Part shown: piece by piece, positions 26,109-36,886 of the stretch
How positions within the stretch are numbered: the first letter of the stretch is position 1
Layout: every line of letters begins with the position of its first letter
From: Sipunculus nudus
Taxonomy: Eukaryota > Annelida > Sipuncula > Golfingiida > Sipunculidae
Assembly (NCBI GenBank): GCA_026874595.1
Contig: CM049307.1
Coordinates: 61,470,370-61,534,369 of the forward strand
Length of the DNA stretch: 64,000 nt
Direction: 5' to 3'
Notes under the pieces: model-generated
What the model saw: the letters and a program-made list of their open reading frames with translations, nothing else
Database searches by the model: none
What the model was told of the DNA's origin: nothing
Translations under genes and position numbers: made by a program

Positions 26109-28006
26109 GATGGCGACACCTGACGTAAACAGCAAGTTTGTGACGTATTTTTCATCGGCATAGATAACTTATTACCACGCGGGTGTGTTATGTGATGAGA
26201 GCATTGCATCCAGAACAGAGACTGCCCGCTGTTATGATTGCTGGAGCAATATGTATTGTTTATATTCATTTTGGAATATTTTAGTGAAGTCACTGCAGAG
26301 TTGAGACTGAACATATGTGCTGACAGATTTAATAACAAATCAAACTATCTCGTGTATTTCGTGGACATAATAATGAGATCAATATATTTAAAACAAGAAT
26401 ACATAATGAGATTTGTAATCCGTTTGGTTCAAAGGAACTTCGTAAAAATAAACTTTAAATGCAATATATTGTTTTATCTGGAATAAACTGAAATGAACAC
26501 GTGACTTGTGATTACAATATTATAATTATGTGTTATGGATGTTTCAATACACTTTTTCACAGAGATGAAAGGGGGTTTTATTTTTTTGGGGGGGGGGGGA
26601 TGGTTTCCGAGACCTTAAAACGGGATGTCCTGTCATCAGGTGGTGGCCTCAACGTAAATTTAAGAATGAATGGAAAATGTGATATCGTGTCCCGGCTTCC
26701 TTACAATATAATAAAATATTCGTCTGCACAATAGAACACAGACAGAAAGTCGGAGTATCTCTTTTTGTGTGTATGTATAATATAAGGATAAAGAAAACAT
26801 ACCCAAGTTTCTCTTGCACTGCGCGCGTCAATTTTAGTACCGGAATAAAATAATTGTTTCCCCGTCATATCACATTAAAATCAAAACCCTATCATGAAAA
26901 ATTCATATAAGAAGCGGTTCCGCAATAATTCCTAGTGAAAGAGCCCAATAAAACGTAAACCTCTTGGACTTATGTTAAAATTAAAAACAGTGTGGAATAT
27001 TTCAAATAATAAAAGTATAATTTAAATACATATAATATATAAATTTTGTATAAAGAACATGAATCGTACTGAGTCGTGTGATGGGTTGTTTTTATGTATT
27101 TATTTTGCCCGTAAAACACAACTGTCTTGTCACAACTGGACCGAACGGCTGATGTACGACCTAGACATAAATAAGGGGCCGTATAAGAAGAAGCCGTCTA
27201 CCAGATCATATTACAATATATTTAGAAATTTAATATATAAAATTTTTATTAAAACAGCGGCATTCTCATGATGATTCCGGAGCGTTGAACGTGCATTTCA
27301 TGAGTGATTATCCGCTCCCTGCGGTATGATGAGGCTTGATGTTGTCAACAGCATCCTCCCAGCACCTATACCGTCACTCACAGCCTTCCGTCCTCTCCGG
27401 CCAGGTGGTTAGCGTATTACCCCAACCCACTGCGGAGACCCGACCGGACGATTGTTCAGGACCGTGAGCTTCCAGGTATAACCCAGTGCCCTATTTACGG
27501 CTCAGAACCGCTGAATACCATATGTCCCTGATTGCGCTCCTCACTCACCTTTCAACAATCAAGCACAAGAAGAGAAAATAAAAATATTGCGGTTTTATTC
27601 ATTTCTTGGTTTTATGTATCTGTACAATTTGAGTGTGTGTTTGTCTTCATGTGTATAAAAAGCGTTATAATAAAATTTTATGCTAATTTTACTGACCGTA
27701 GTACATGATCTTCCTTATTACTTTTAGATTCCACGAAGAGATTCGTAAAAACACCGTAAAGACGGGCTTTCTACAACTTACAAGTCCATGATCGCCTTCT
27801 TCTTACTGATACTGAGACAAGAATGACCGGGTTGCTAACGTGACGACAATAGCAACATCCCCGATTCAATGACGTCATGCCGTTTAATCTTCAAACGTTC
27901 GGCTGGAAACACGTAATACTGAGTGTTTAATATTGTTTTTAATTTACTTTGCGAAGTGAATGTGTTTCGGGGTTCATAGAGTGCGTAGTTAGGAGCCCAG
28001 ACCGCA
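26109..28006 (+). repeat. Satellite monomer 13 (B-type, divergent)
   Basis: B-type at the start, then A-like TTTCCGAGACC and TGTCATCAGG after the G tract. From ~27302 it shows the GAGTGATTATCCGC and CAGGTGGTTAGCG variants otherwise typical of monomers right of the CACTA-like element. It links the left and right subfamilies. Confidence 0.93.
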
Positions 28007-29900
28007 GATGGCGACACCTGACGTAAACAGCAAGTTTGTGACGTATTTTTCATCGGCATAGATAACTTATTACGGCGCGGGTGTGTTATGTGATGAGAGC
28101 ATTTCATCCAGAACAGAGACTGCCCGCTGTTGTGATTAGCTGGAGCAATATGTATTGTTTATATTCATTTTGGAATATTTTAGTGAAGTCACTGCAAAGT
28201 TGAGACTGAACATATGTGCTGACAGATTTAATAACAAATCAAACTATCTCGTGTATTTCGTGGACATAATAATGAGATCAATATATTTAAAACAATGATA
28301 CATAATGAGATTTGTAATCCATTTGGTTCAAAGGAACTTCGTAAAAATAAACTTTAAATGCAATATATTGTTTTATCTGGAATAAACTGAAATGAACACG
28401 TGACTTGTGATTACAATATTATAATAACGTGTTATGGATGTTTCAATAAACTTTTTCACAGAAATGAAAGGGGGATTTTTTTTTGGGGGGGGGGGGGTTC
28501 CCGAGACCTCAAAACAGGATGTCCTGTCATCAGGTAGTGGCCTGGACGTAAATTAAAGAATGAATGGAAAATCTGATATCGTGTCCCGACTTCCTTACAA
28601 TATAATAAAATATTCGTCTGCACAGTAGAACACAGACAGTAAGTCGCAATATCTCGTTTTGTGTGTATGTATAATATAAGGATAAAGAAAACATACCCAA
28701 GTTTCTCTTGCACCGCGCGCGTCAATTTTAGTACCCGAATAAAATAATTGTTTCCCCGTCATATCACATTAAAATCAAAACCCCATCATGAAAAATTCAT
28801 ATAGGAAGCGGGTCCGAAATAATTCCTAGAGAAAGAGCCCAATAAAACGTAATCCTCTTGGCCTTATGTTAAAAGTAAAAACAGTGTAGAATATTTCAAA
28901 TAATAAAAATATAATTTAAATACATATAATACATAAATTTTGTATAAAGAACATGAATCGTACTGAGTCGTGTGATGGGTTGTTTTTATGTATTTATTGC
29001 GCCCGTAAAGCACAACTGTCCTGTCACAACTGGACCGAATGGCTGATGTACGAAATAGACATAAATAAGGGGCCGTATAAGAAGAAGCCGTCTACCAGAT
29101 CATATTACAATATATTTAGAAATTTAATATTTAAAATTTATATTAGAACAGCGTCATTCTCATGATGATTCCGGAGCGTTGAACGTGCATTTCATGAGTA
29201 AGTAACCGCCCCCTGCGGTATGATGAGGCTTGATGTTGTCAACAGCATCCTCCTAGCACCTATACCGTCACTCACAGCCTTCCGTCCTCTCCGGCCAGGG
29301 GGTAAGCGTATTACCCCAACCCACTGCGGAGACCTGACCGGACGATTGTTCAAGACCAAGAGCCTCCAGGTATAACCCAGTGCCCTATTTACGGCTCAGA
29401 ACCGCTGAATACCATATCTCCCTGATTGCGCTCCTCACTCACCTTTCAAACAATCAAGCACAGGAAGAGAAAGTAAAAATATTGCGGTTTTATTCATGTC
29501 TTGGTTTTATGTATCTGTACAATTTGAGTGTGTGTTTGTCTTCGTGTGTATAAAAAGCGTTATCATCAAATTTTATGCCGAAGATTAACCGTAGTACATG
29601 ATCTTCCTAATTACTTTTAGATTCCACGAAGAGATTCGTAAAAACACCGTAAAGACGGGCTTCCTACAACTTACAAGTCCATGATCGCCTTCTTCTTACT
29701 GATACTGAGACAAGAATGGCCGGGTTGCTAACGTGACGACAATAGCAACATCCCCGATTCAATGACGTCATGCCGTTTTAATCTTCAAACGTTCGGCTGG
29801 AAACACGTAATGCTGAGTGTTTAATATTGTTTTTATTTTACTTTGCGAAGTGAATGTATTTCGGAGTTCATAGAGTGCGTAGTTTGGAGTCCAGACCGCA
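28007..29900 (+). repeat. Satellite monomer 14 (A-prime type)
   Basis: Shares with monomer 8 GTTGTGATTAGCTGG, ATAATAACGTG and CAGGATGTCCTGTCATCAGG. The 70-codon frame is open (28953-29165) with several private replacements. Confidence 0.93.
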
Positions 29901-31180
29901 GATGGCGACACCTGACGTAAACAGCAAGTTTGTGACGTATTTTTCATCGGCATAGATAACTTATTACCACGCGGGTGTGTTATGTGATGAGAGCATTGCA
30001 TCCAGAACAGAGACTGCCCGCTGTTATGATATTGCTGGAGCAATATGTATTGTTTATATTCATTTTGGAATATTTTAGTGAAGTCACTGCAGAGTTGAGA
30101 CTGAACATATGTGCTGACAGATTTAATAACAAATCAAACTGTCACGTGTATTTCGTGGACATAATAATGAGATCAATATATTTAAAACAAGAATACATAA
30201 TGAGATTTGTAATCCGTTTGGTTCAAAGGAACTTCGTAAGAATAAACTTTAAATGCAATATATTGTTTTATCTGGAATAAACTGAAATGAACACGTGACT
30301 TGTGATTACAATATTATAATTATGTGTTATGGATGTTTCAATACACTTTTTCACAGAGATGAAAGGGGGTTTTATTTGGGGGGGGGGGGGGGGTGGTTCC
30401 CGAGACCTTAAAACGGGATGTCCTGGCATCAGGTGGTGGCCTCAACGTAAATTAAAGAATGAATGGAAAATGTGATATCGTGTCCCGGCTTCCTTACAAT
30501 ATAATAAAATATTCGTCTGCACAATAGAACACAGACAGTAAGTCGGAGTATCTCGATTTGTGTGTATGCATAATATAAGGATAAAGAAAACATACCCAAG
30601 TTTCTCTTGCACCGCGCGCGTCAATTTTAGTACCCGAATAAAATAATTGTTTCCCCGTCATATCACATTAAAATCAAAACCCCATCATGAAAAATTCATA
30701 TAGGAAGCGGGTCCGAAATAATTCCTAGAGAAAGAGCCCAATAAAACGTAATCCTCTTGGCCTTATGTTAAAAGTAAAAACAGTGTAGAATATTTCAAAT
30801 AATAAAAATATAATTTAAATACATATAATACATAAATTTTGTATAAAGAACATGAATCGTACTGAGTCGTGTGATGGGTTGTTTTTATGTATTTATTGCG
30901 CCCGTAAAGCACAACTGTCCTGTCACAATTGGACCGAACGGCTGATGTACGACCTAGACATAAATAAGGGGCCGTATAAGAAGAAGCCGTCTACCAGATC
31001 ATATTACAATATATTTAGAAATTTAATATTTAAAATTTATATTAGAACAGCGGCATTCTCATGATGATTCCGGAGCGTTGAACGTGCATTTCATGAGTAA
31101 GTAACCGCCCCCTGCGGTATGATGAGGCTTGATGTTGTCAACAGCATCCTCCTAGCACCTATACCGTCACTCACAGCCTT

Positions 31181-31201
31181 CACTCTAAAAATGGATCGGT
31201 T
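31181..31201 (+). repeat. Left terminal inverted repeat, CACTA-like element
   Basis: It matches the reverse complement of 47578-47598 at 19 of 21 positions. The satellite breaks off directly before it. Confidence 0.9.
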
Positions 31202-31402
31202 AAATTCAACCAAAAAAATTGGTTGAAATCAACCAGTCTTCTCGGTTGATATGTGTCCAACCAATTAACCGGTTGATTTCAACCGATCCCTATTGGTTGA
31301 TTTTTCAACCAATTTTTTTGGTTGAAATCAACCATGTGACTGGTTGAAATCAACCATGTGATTGGTTGAAATCAACCAACAATAATGGTTGAAAACAACC
31401 AA
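31202..31402. repeat. Left subterminal repeat array of the CACTA-like element
   Basis: About seven partly palindromic units of the form TTGGTTGAAATCAACCAA, some shortened or with altered centres (GGTTGATTTTTCAACC, GGTTGAAAACAACC). The unit occurs in direct and inverted senses, as in CACTA subterminal regions where transposase binds. The array is cut by the DIRS insertion at 31411 and continues at 36887. Confidence 0.8.
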
Positions 31403-31410
31403 TACTGAAT

Positions 31411-31612
31411 CCCCCCCATTCCCTCCCTGTGAATGGTGGTTTTGTTAGTAAACTGTTGTGAGCTTTTCTGTATTAATGAGAATTTTCTCTGTTAAAGTTT
31501 ATACGCCAGAGTAAGCCAACCGAAAATTTTCCCTTATTGGGCCTATTATCGCCCATTCCGCCTCGTTCCCGTGTATCTAGGTCACACTTCCGTTACCCAT
31601 AATCACATTTTC
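31411..31612 (+). repeat. DIRS inverted terminal repeat, low-coordinate end (element 3' end)
   Basis: Positions ~31452-31612 are the inverted, nearly identical copy of 36711-36871 (few mismatches). The outermost ~40 bp differ between the two ends, as in other DIRS elements, where the unique outer tips are templated from the internal complementary region. Confidence 0.9.
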
Positions 31613-31652
31613 GAAGGCGTAAGGAAGAGGACTGGGAGGGAGCGATGTTTGT

Positions 31653-31763
31653 AATACAGAAAAGCTCACAACAGTTTACTAACAAAACCACCATTCACAG
31701 GGAGGGAATGGGGGGGTTTTATTACGTAAACATAATTGTGAGCTGTTTCTGTATTAATGAGAA
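31653..31763 (-). repeat. DIRS internal complementary region (ICR)
   Basis: Positions 31653-31716 are the exact reverse complement of the low end 31411-31474 (64 bp). Positions 31717-31763 are the exact reverse complement of the last ~47 bp of the high end. The two pieces join at GGGGGGG|TTTTATTACG, which defines both element tips to within a base or two. In the DIRS replication model the ICR templates completion of the ends and formation of the circular DNA. Confidence 0.92.
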
Positions 31764-31899
31764 AAAACAGACATGCCTTGGGGAGGGAGCACCTACATGT
31801 AACGCTGGAACGAGGAATCACAATGCGGTGAAGGAGCAGCAGACGACGTCGGTGGCGGAACCGACGAAGAGGAATAAGATGGCCTGGAAAATTGTAGGA
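31764..31899 (-). other. DIRS 3' segment between recombinase and ICR
   Basis: The minus-strand recombinase frame runs on with Ser/Pro-rich sequence after FYLTV (SRPSYSSSSVPPPTSS) toward a stop, then meets the internal complementary region. No further domain is seen. Confidence 0.4.
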
Positions 31900-32935
31900 C
31901 CTCACCCGACGCGAACACAGGGCCCATGGAGGAGAGGCCCGAAGCCGGGAGCGGACCAACAGTCAGATAGAAGCGTGTGAACGGAGATGGGGATATCCAG
32001 TAACCCATCTTGACCAATTGATGAGGTGAGATCCCGGAGAATTGGGCCAAGGAAGTCGAATTAGCTCGAATGTCATGGGCCTTGAAGTGAAGTTGGTCTA
32101 ATGTGGAATGAGAAGCTGATTCATATGCGGCGACGATAGTAGTTTTGAGTCACGCACTAATGGTGAAAGGGCTAATCACCGAATTTGAAGATGTGACTTT
32201 TGTAGAAATAAACAACTTCATGCGCCCCCCCCCCCCCCCCCCCGTAAAGAAGGAGGAGCGTGTAGATAATAACGCAACGCACGAACCGGGCAAGGGGTAT
32301 CCCCAGAATGGTACGGACCGGCAGGGAGTGCCGGAACGGCCAAGCAGATGGAGGATCCCCGAAATTGCGATTTTCCTATAAAAGCCCGCAGGAAAATGTA
32401 GGGTGGCCGACGAAGGGGCGGCCGCAAATTGCGGGAATTTCGAAACAGCCACGAGGGCATGAAGCTCAGAACGGCGACCTGCCGAGGCAAGAGCTAGGAG
32501 GAAAACCGGTTACCGAGACAAAGGTAGAAGATGGGCTGAACGCAACGGCGCATGAGGGGGTCCCGGAGGGGACGGAAGACGACGTCCAGGCGCCAGGAAG
32601 GCGCAACATACTGAGGACGAGACGCACGGGCATGAACCCCCTTGAGAAAGACCGACACAAACGGGCGATGAAGGACACGATCGTGACCCAGCGGACGGAG
32701 CACCAACAGCAAGGCGGCGCGATAGCCACGCAGAGAGGGACAGGATAAATGTGTATCCTGCAGTAAGAACAGGAAAAAATCCAAAACAGCCGCAAGCGAC
32801 GGATCTAAGGGGAGATTCCGCGGGAAGACGCCCACTCCGGGAAGAGACGCCACCAGGAGGCATAGATGCGGTCCGAAGAACGGCGACGGGGAGCCAAGGC
32901 AAGGAGAGCAGCCGGACTGGAAATGCCCTGATCCA
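31900..32935 (-). pseudogene. DIRS tyrosine recombinase, frame-shifted
   Basis: N-terminal SAM-like fold: IYASWWRLFPEWASSRGISP (~32870-32808), then LRGYRAALLLVL in another frame. Box I is FLLALASAGRRSELHAL (~32505-32455), with the first catalytic Arg. RLCPVRALRYYL-like sequence follows (~32290). The box II motif HDIR lies in KAHDIRANSTSLAQF (~32077-32066). The nucleophile Tyr is in FTRFYLTV (~31969). The catalytic Arg, His-x-x-Arg and Tyr are thus all legible, but not in one frame. A frameshift lies at ~32808 and a 19-base C run (32225-32243) interrupts the middle. The enzyme would integrate the circular DNA intermediate. Confidence 0.85.
32225..32243. repeat. 19-base poly(C) tract inside the tyrosine-recombinase region
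   Basis: Reads as poly-Gly on the minus strand, immediately before RMKLFIS. A homopolymer of this length is prone to slippage and would itself change the frame. Confidence 0.85.
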
Positions 32936-33239
32936 TGAGGAGTCCGATGAGAGCACACCTGCGCATAGAGGGCACAACCGAAACAGGCAACGCGCTAGAG
33001 GGAACGACGGGAGCCCGAGGCGGAGCGGTAGTATAAGCGGGGGGCGAGAGAGAAGCGAGCGCCACAGAGGAAACCATGGAACCGCAGGTTGAAACGGAAG
33101 GATGAGAAGCAAGAGGAGAGGAGGCGCCGGAAACGCAAGAGACACCGGTGAGACCACCCGGATGGCGGCGCGTCGGGGAGACGGTCGCGAGGGGACGTAG
33201 ACGCGTCTCGGAAGGCACGAGAACGGGGGGGACGGAAAA

Positions 33240-33900
33240 TCGAACAGATTGAATTCCGGCCGCCCCAGGCGAGCGAAAACACTCCGAATAACCGGGAGCG
33301 GAAGGAGCGGCAGGGAAGGAAGAGACGCCGGATGACGGGAAGGGGCGTCCGCTAGGATGTTTGACACGCCCGGAAGATGGGATGCACGAACTGATGTCCG
33401 GAGAGAGAGGCAGAGATCGAACAAAAGGTAAGTCGCCTGCATGAGCGAGGGAGACCGAGTACCGCCCGGCATGTTGATATATGCCACAACCGTGGGATTG
33501 TCCGTCCGGATGAGAATGTGACGGCCTATCAAGCGAGGAGACCAGTGGGAGATCGCGCGACGGACGGTACGCAGGGCGAGGAAATTTACATGGAGCATAC
33601 AGCCCGACGGGGACCATATCCCGGAAGCGCGAAGATCGGTGAGATTGGCCCCCCAACCGAGGAGAGACGCATCGGTATAGATGGTGCAAGCGACATCCCC
33701 GGAAAAAGGACGAACTGAGGTTAACCGGAGAAGGCCGTGACAGCGCAAGATAGACTGAATCGGACGGAGGTACAGGCGGCCGAACAAAATGAAAGACGTG
33801 GCCCAGTTGAGCACCGTGGAGAGAAGCAGCGGGGCACGAGTCGACACGGCGCCGCGTGAGAAGGAACGAATTAGGCGGTGGAGCTGGAGAGCAAAATCGC
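33240..33900 (-). pseudogene. DIRS RNase H domain and downstream linker
   Basis: An uninterrupted frame runs from 33988. It encodes YTDASLLGWGA (first catalytic Asp, ~33676), LHVNFLALRTVRRAI, ILIRTDNPTVVAYIN (third-position Asp) and LPGVSNILADAPSR (final Asp). This is the usual DIRS RNase H layout. The Glu expected in the second motif (typically NxLELxxV) is Ala here (NFLALRTV), which would impair catalysis. After it, VFARLGRPEFNLFDFP matches the conserved post-RNase H segment. I see no clear Dam-like methyltransferase domain. Confidence 0.85.
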
Positions 33901-34390
33901 GCGGGAGCGACGCAGTGCCGGACGCAATCGAGCGTGACACCCAGAAATTGGAGGGACTGGGTGGGAGTGAGAAGAGATTTCGCCGCAATGACCAGGAAGC
34001 CGAGGTTCCGAAGTAAGTTGAGAACCTGGGAGCAATGCGATGCGATGCGGCCGCAAGGACAAGCCATCATCCAGATAAGGGAGCACAGAAAGGCCCGGTG
34101 AACGGAGAGAACTCGGGACCGCGTGAACAAGGACGGTAAATTCCAGGGGGCCACGTGGATCCCGAACGGATGGACCCGGAATGGAAACGTGAAAGTAGGC
34201 ATCCGTAAGGGCTACATTTGAACGCCTAATCCATCCGCCGAACAATGCGGAGTACAGCATGGATAACAAACATCCGAAACGGGGGCGGACGGAGGAATGA
34301 ATGGAGGGGCTTCAGGTCCATGATCGGGCGCCAACGGCCGTGCGGTTCGGGAACAAGAAAAGGCCAGAGGGAAACCCCACGGGGGATGGG
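33900..34390 (-). pseudogene. DIRS reverse transcriptase domain, frame-shifted
   Basis: Conserved reverse-transcriptase blocks appear in order on the minus strand. First comes a FLVPEPHGRWRPIMDLKPLH-like fingers motif (~34370-34310). Then motif A as LTDAYFHVSI (~34209-34180), the catalytic box YLDD (~34077-34066), and the downstream KSLLTPTQSLQFLGVTLD block (~33980-33927). Both aspartates of YLDD are present. At least two frame changes separate the blocks, one right after YLDD. In DIRS elements this enzyme copies element RNA into single-stranded and then circular DNA. Confidence 0.85.
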
Positions 34391-35333
34391 GAAACCCCGT
34401 GAATGCCTGATTGTCTAACATAGATTGAAGGGCCACTGCCAAGCGAGGCGTTTTGCCGGATTGGACGGAGGCGGAGTGTGCTAAACGTAAGACAGAACCC
34501 GAACGGTAGGGCGCTGAGAATTAACCGCTGGGAGGTGAAACCCGCCCACGCGGGAAAACGGTCGCTGAGCCGAGCGCCGACCGGAGCTAGAGAGGCATTT
34601 CTCGGTCGAACCTCGTTGGGAGGAGCGACCACAAAAGGCGGAGAACGGTTGGAACGTCCTGAAGGACGTGACGAAGCAGCAAATGCGCGACGCCGAAGGC
34701 GGGGAACGCAGAAGGAAGGCCGAGGCGCAAGGGAGGTCGAGCAGAGGCGGGCCTGACGATCCGAGCGCGCCAAGGCGCGGTCCAAGAGAGGCCGTAACTG
34801 GCCGCCAAACAGCAGGGAACCAGGAAAGGCGGAGAATAAAGCTCGGTGAACCCTGCCGGAGAAGCCGCGGCCGTAAGTGCATAAATGACTGAATGCAAGC
34901 CGGGCGGCGTAACAAGATGCAATTTTACAACCCAGCGCCAACGACCTGAATGGAACACAGCGCCAGTATGGGCAGAAGCCCGCCATATGTCGGGGAGAGG
35001 GAGCGTGTCCGGAAACGGCGAGCAAGCAAGGGACCGCCAAGTCGTAAACCATACCGGCCGCTTGCCGGCCGAGCCCCGCCAGATCCGACAGGTGACGATC
35101 GGAAAACTGGACAGAGGATGGAATTAAAGACGGACCGTCCGCAACGGCTGTGCCAGGCCGGACACGAGGCGCAGCGGAGCAGACTGAACATCCGGGAGCT
35201 CAGGAGAAGGGAGCAAGCGAACGAACAGGTAGCCCGGGAGCCCGGAACCCAAGGGAACTCCCGAGGGTACCGGGGGACCAAGGTGTATCCGAACCCGGCG
35301 GAAGCAGGGCCCCAGTAGAGCGAGACCCCGAGA
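34390..35333 (-). pseudogene. DIRS connector between Gag-like region and reverse transcriptase
   Basis: GC-rich coding-like sequence without a recognised domain. Near its end, GGFHLPAVNSQRPTVRVLSY resembles the lead-in found just before the DIRS reverse transcriptase. Frames are broken several times. Confidence 0.35.
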
Positions 35334-35536
35334 TCACCGCGGGGCGCCCACGGAAGAGATCCCCCATGCGGTCAGTAATACCAGATACACGGCGTGCGCG
35401 GCGGAGGGCGAATGAAGGGGCCAGGATTCAAAGAAGAACCGGCCGCCGACGCCGAGGAAGTCCGAGGTTGTACCTACGGAACTTCGGACCACTAGGGTAG
35501 CCTCCTGGGCGGAGGGAGCCTGCAGGTCCATAAGCT

Positions 35537-35704
35537 CAGATTTGCGCGGACGCCAAGCCTGGCGGCGCAGCGCAATCGCCGACCACTGGTCTGGTGCCAG
35601 GGCGGGATCGGCTGACGGAGCAGATTTGCGCGGACGCCAAGCCTGGCAGCGCAGCGCGATCGCCGACCACTGGTCTGATGCCAGGGCGGGATCGGCAGAC
35701 TGAG
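35537..35704 (-). repeat. 84-bp tandem duplication in the DIRS gag region
   Basis: Two copies (35537-35620 and 35621-35704), starting CAGATTTGCGCGGACGCC and differing at a few bases, sit head to tail. On the minus strand they encode a repeated 28-residue block (SADPALAxDQWSAIALR...). The length is a multiple of three, so the frame is kept. Confidence 0.85.
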
Positions 35705-35864
35705 CAGTCGGGGACCCTGGAGAACCCCGTGGAGGGGGAGCCAGAGAGACCCGCTGAGCCGGAGCCACGGGAGGCTGGAAACAGGAAGCCGGGGAACGAG
35801 CAGCAGCAGGAACCACCCGGGAAGGCACAGGAACCGGAGCCGCAGGCCGCACAGCAGATGGTAA

Positions 35865-35967
35865 CTGAAAAAAGAGCCGGCCGGCCGTTAAGTAACGACG
35901 GCAGACGGAGGAACCGGAGGCGAGGCCGGCAGCCCCGAAAGGAGGCAGTAGGGACCGACGCACTTAC
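35865..35967 (-). other. Candidate spliceosomal intron in the DIRS gag region
   Basis: On the minus strand, GTGCAG|GTAAGTGCG (donor at 35967) and GGCTCTTTTTTCAG|TTACC (acceptor at 35865) bound 103 bp. A TTACTTAAC branch-point-like sequence sits ~30 bp before the acceptor. Splicing would remove the stop (AGG TAA) that ends the upstream frame. The reading frames on the two sides do not join perfectly, so a further lesion or another junction is needed. Introns have been reported in some DIRS1-like elements. Confidence 0.4.
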
Positions 35968-36369
35968 CTGCACACCAGGAAGGGCCGGGCGAGCCAGCGG
36001 GACGGCTCCAGCCGGCCCCGGGGAGAAGTAAGGAAACCGGCGAGGAGCCGGCGACGAGAACGGCCAGGGAGAAGGTACCGGGGCGCCGGCGAGGGCCCCG
36101 GGCGGACAGAATCGGGTCTAGACGAATTGTCTAGATCCGACATAAGTGAATAACAAACCCGGGACAAGAAATGTAATATGGAAGAGGTAGATGTGCTGGC
36201 AGAACGGGAGGCCGCGGGAAAGGGGAAAAATTCCGTTTCCGTGAATGAGAATTCAATGATATAACTTGCTAAACCACTGGAGAGGTGACAGGACCGGCGG
36301 GAACGGACGGTGAACGCAGCACTGCCGTGGTGCGGTCAACCAGGGTAGGCCCCCCCCCACCGGGGACAA

Positions 36370-36620
36370 CCCCGGGGTCAGACAATGGAATACCGGAGGG
36401 GAAACCCCCAAGTACCGGGGAATGAGCCCAATCCGGGAAAGGGCCCACTGGTCAGACGTCCAAGTCTGGCAGTGAAAACAAGGATCAGCCGGAACACGGC
36501 AGTAGTCATTGTTGGAGCGGCAACGAAAACAAGGGGGGTGGGAGTCCCAACCGGGATTAAAGAACCACAAGAGCCACAAGTGGGGTACTCCAGGGCGGGC
36601 AAGGGAAAAAAAGACAACTT
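36370..36620 (-). pseudogene. DIRS N-terminal region with Cys-rich, zinc-finger-like motif
   Basis: After the terminal repeat the minus strand encodes a Cys-rich stretch: YPTCGSCGS in one frame, then HPPCFRCRSNNDYC and DPCFHC in another. Together they resemble the C-x2-C...H-x2-C-x2-C module often found near the start of DIRS gag-like proteins. The frame change between the halves suggests decay or an intron. I recognise the pattern, not a specific protein. Confidence 0.4.
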
Positions 36621-36710
36621 ACAGTTCAGTTGGCAAACTCATTAGTACAAACCCAACAGTGGACGAATCTCGCAGAGCGGGATCACACGTCCATCAGGCG
36701 TACGCCAGAA

Positions 36711-36886
36711 GAAAATGTGATTATGGGTAACAGAAGTGTGACCTAGATACATGGGAACGAGGCGGAATGGGCGATAATAGGCCCAATAAGGGAAAATTTT
36801 CGGTTGGCTTACTCTGGCGTATAAACTTTAACAGAGAAAATTCTCATTAATACAGAAACAGCTCACAATTATGTTTACGTAATAAA
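36711..36886 (-). repeat. DIRS inverted terminal repeat, high-coordinate end (element 5' end)
   Basis: Pairs with 31452-31612. The outer tip ends GTTTACGTAATAAAA, then the CACTA-like subterminal sequence resumes. Confidence 0.9.

Larger units (their letters stand above)
35334..36147 (-). pseudogene. gag: DIRS Gag-like region, Pro/Ala/Arg-rich
   Basis: A likely start, MSDLDNSSRPDSVRPG, begins near 36140. It is followed by a basic, Pro/Ala-rich, low-complexity region lacking conserved domains, as expected for a DIRS gag-like protein. Reading continues in a second frame from ~35864 (LPSAVRPAAPVPVPSR) to a stop near 35334 and includes a duplicated 28-residue block. The switch between frames coincides with consensus splice signals (intron candidate 35865-35967). 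The position before the reverse transcriptase fits ORF1. Function is inferred from position. Confidence 0.45.
31411..36886 (-). mobile_element. DIRS-type tyrosine-recombinase retrotransposon, structurally complete but frame-disrupted
   Basis: The element has inverted terminal repeats (31411-31612 and 36711-36886) and an internal complementary region (31653-31763) that joins exact reverse complements of the two outer ends, the defining DIRS arrangement. On the minus strand the order is Gag-like region, reverse transcriptase, RNase H, tyrosine recombinase. It is GC-rich, unlike the AT-rich DNA around it. DIRS elements copy through a circular intermediate integrated by their tyrosine recombinase rather than by an integrase, so no long target duplication is expected, and none is seen. 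Coding domains are clear but spread over different frames, so this copy is probably inactive by itself. Confidence 0.93.

Noticed and set aside
1-31180. Array considered as rDNA, 5S, snRNA, spliced-leader RNA or histone gene cluster
   Set aside because: None of the invariant sequences of these RNAs or proteins is present in the monomer on either strand.
31645-35500. Numerous plus-strand open frames across the DIRS element (for example 32308-32748)
   Set aside because: They are antisense shadows of GC-rich minus-strand coding regions whose domains are identified.
31411-36886. Ngaro/PAT-type retrotransposon or LTR retrotransposon
   Set aside because: The terminal repeats are inverted rather than direct or split-direct, and there is an internal complementary region. 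That is the DIRS arrangement. No integrase or protease is seen.
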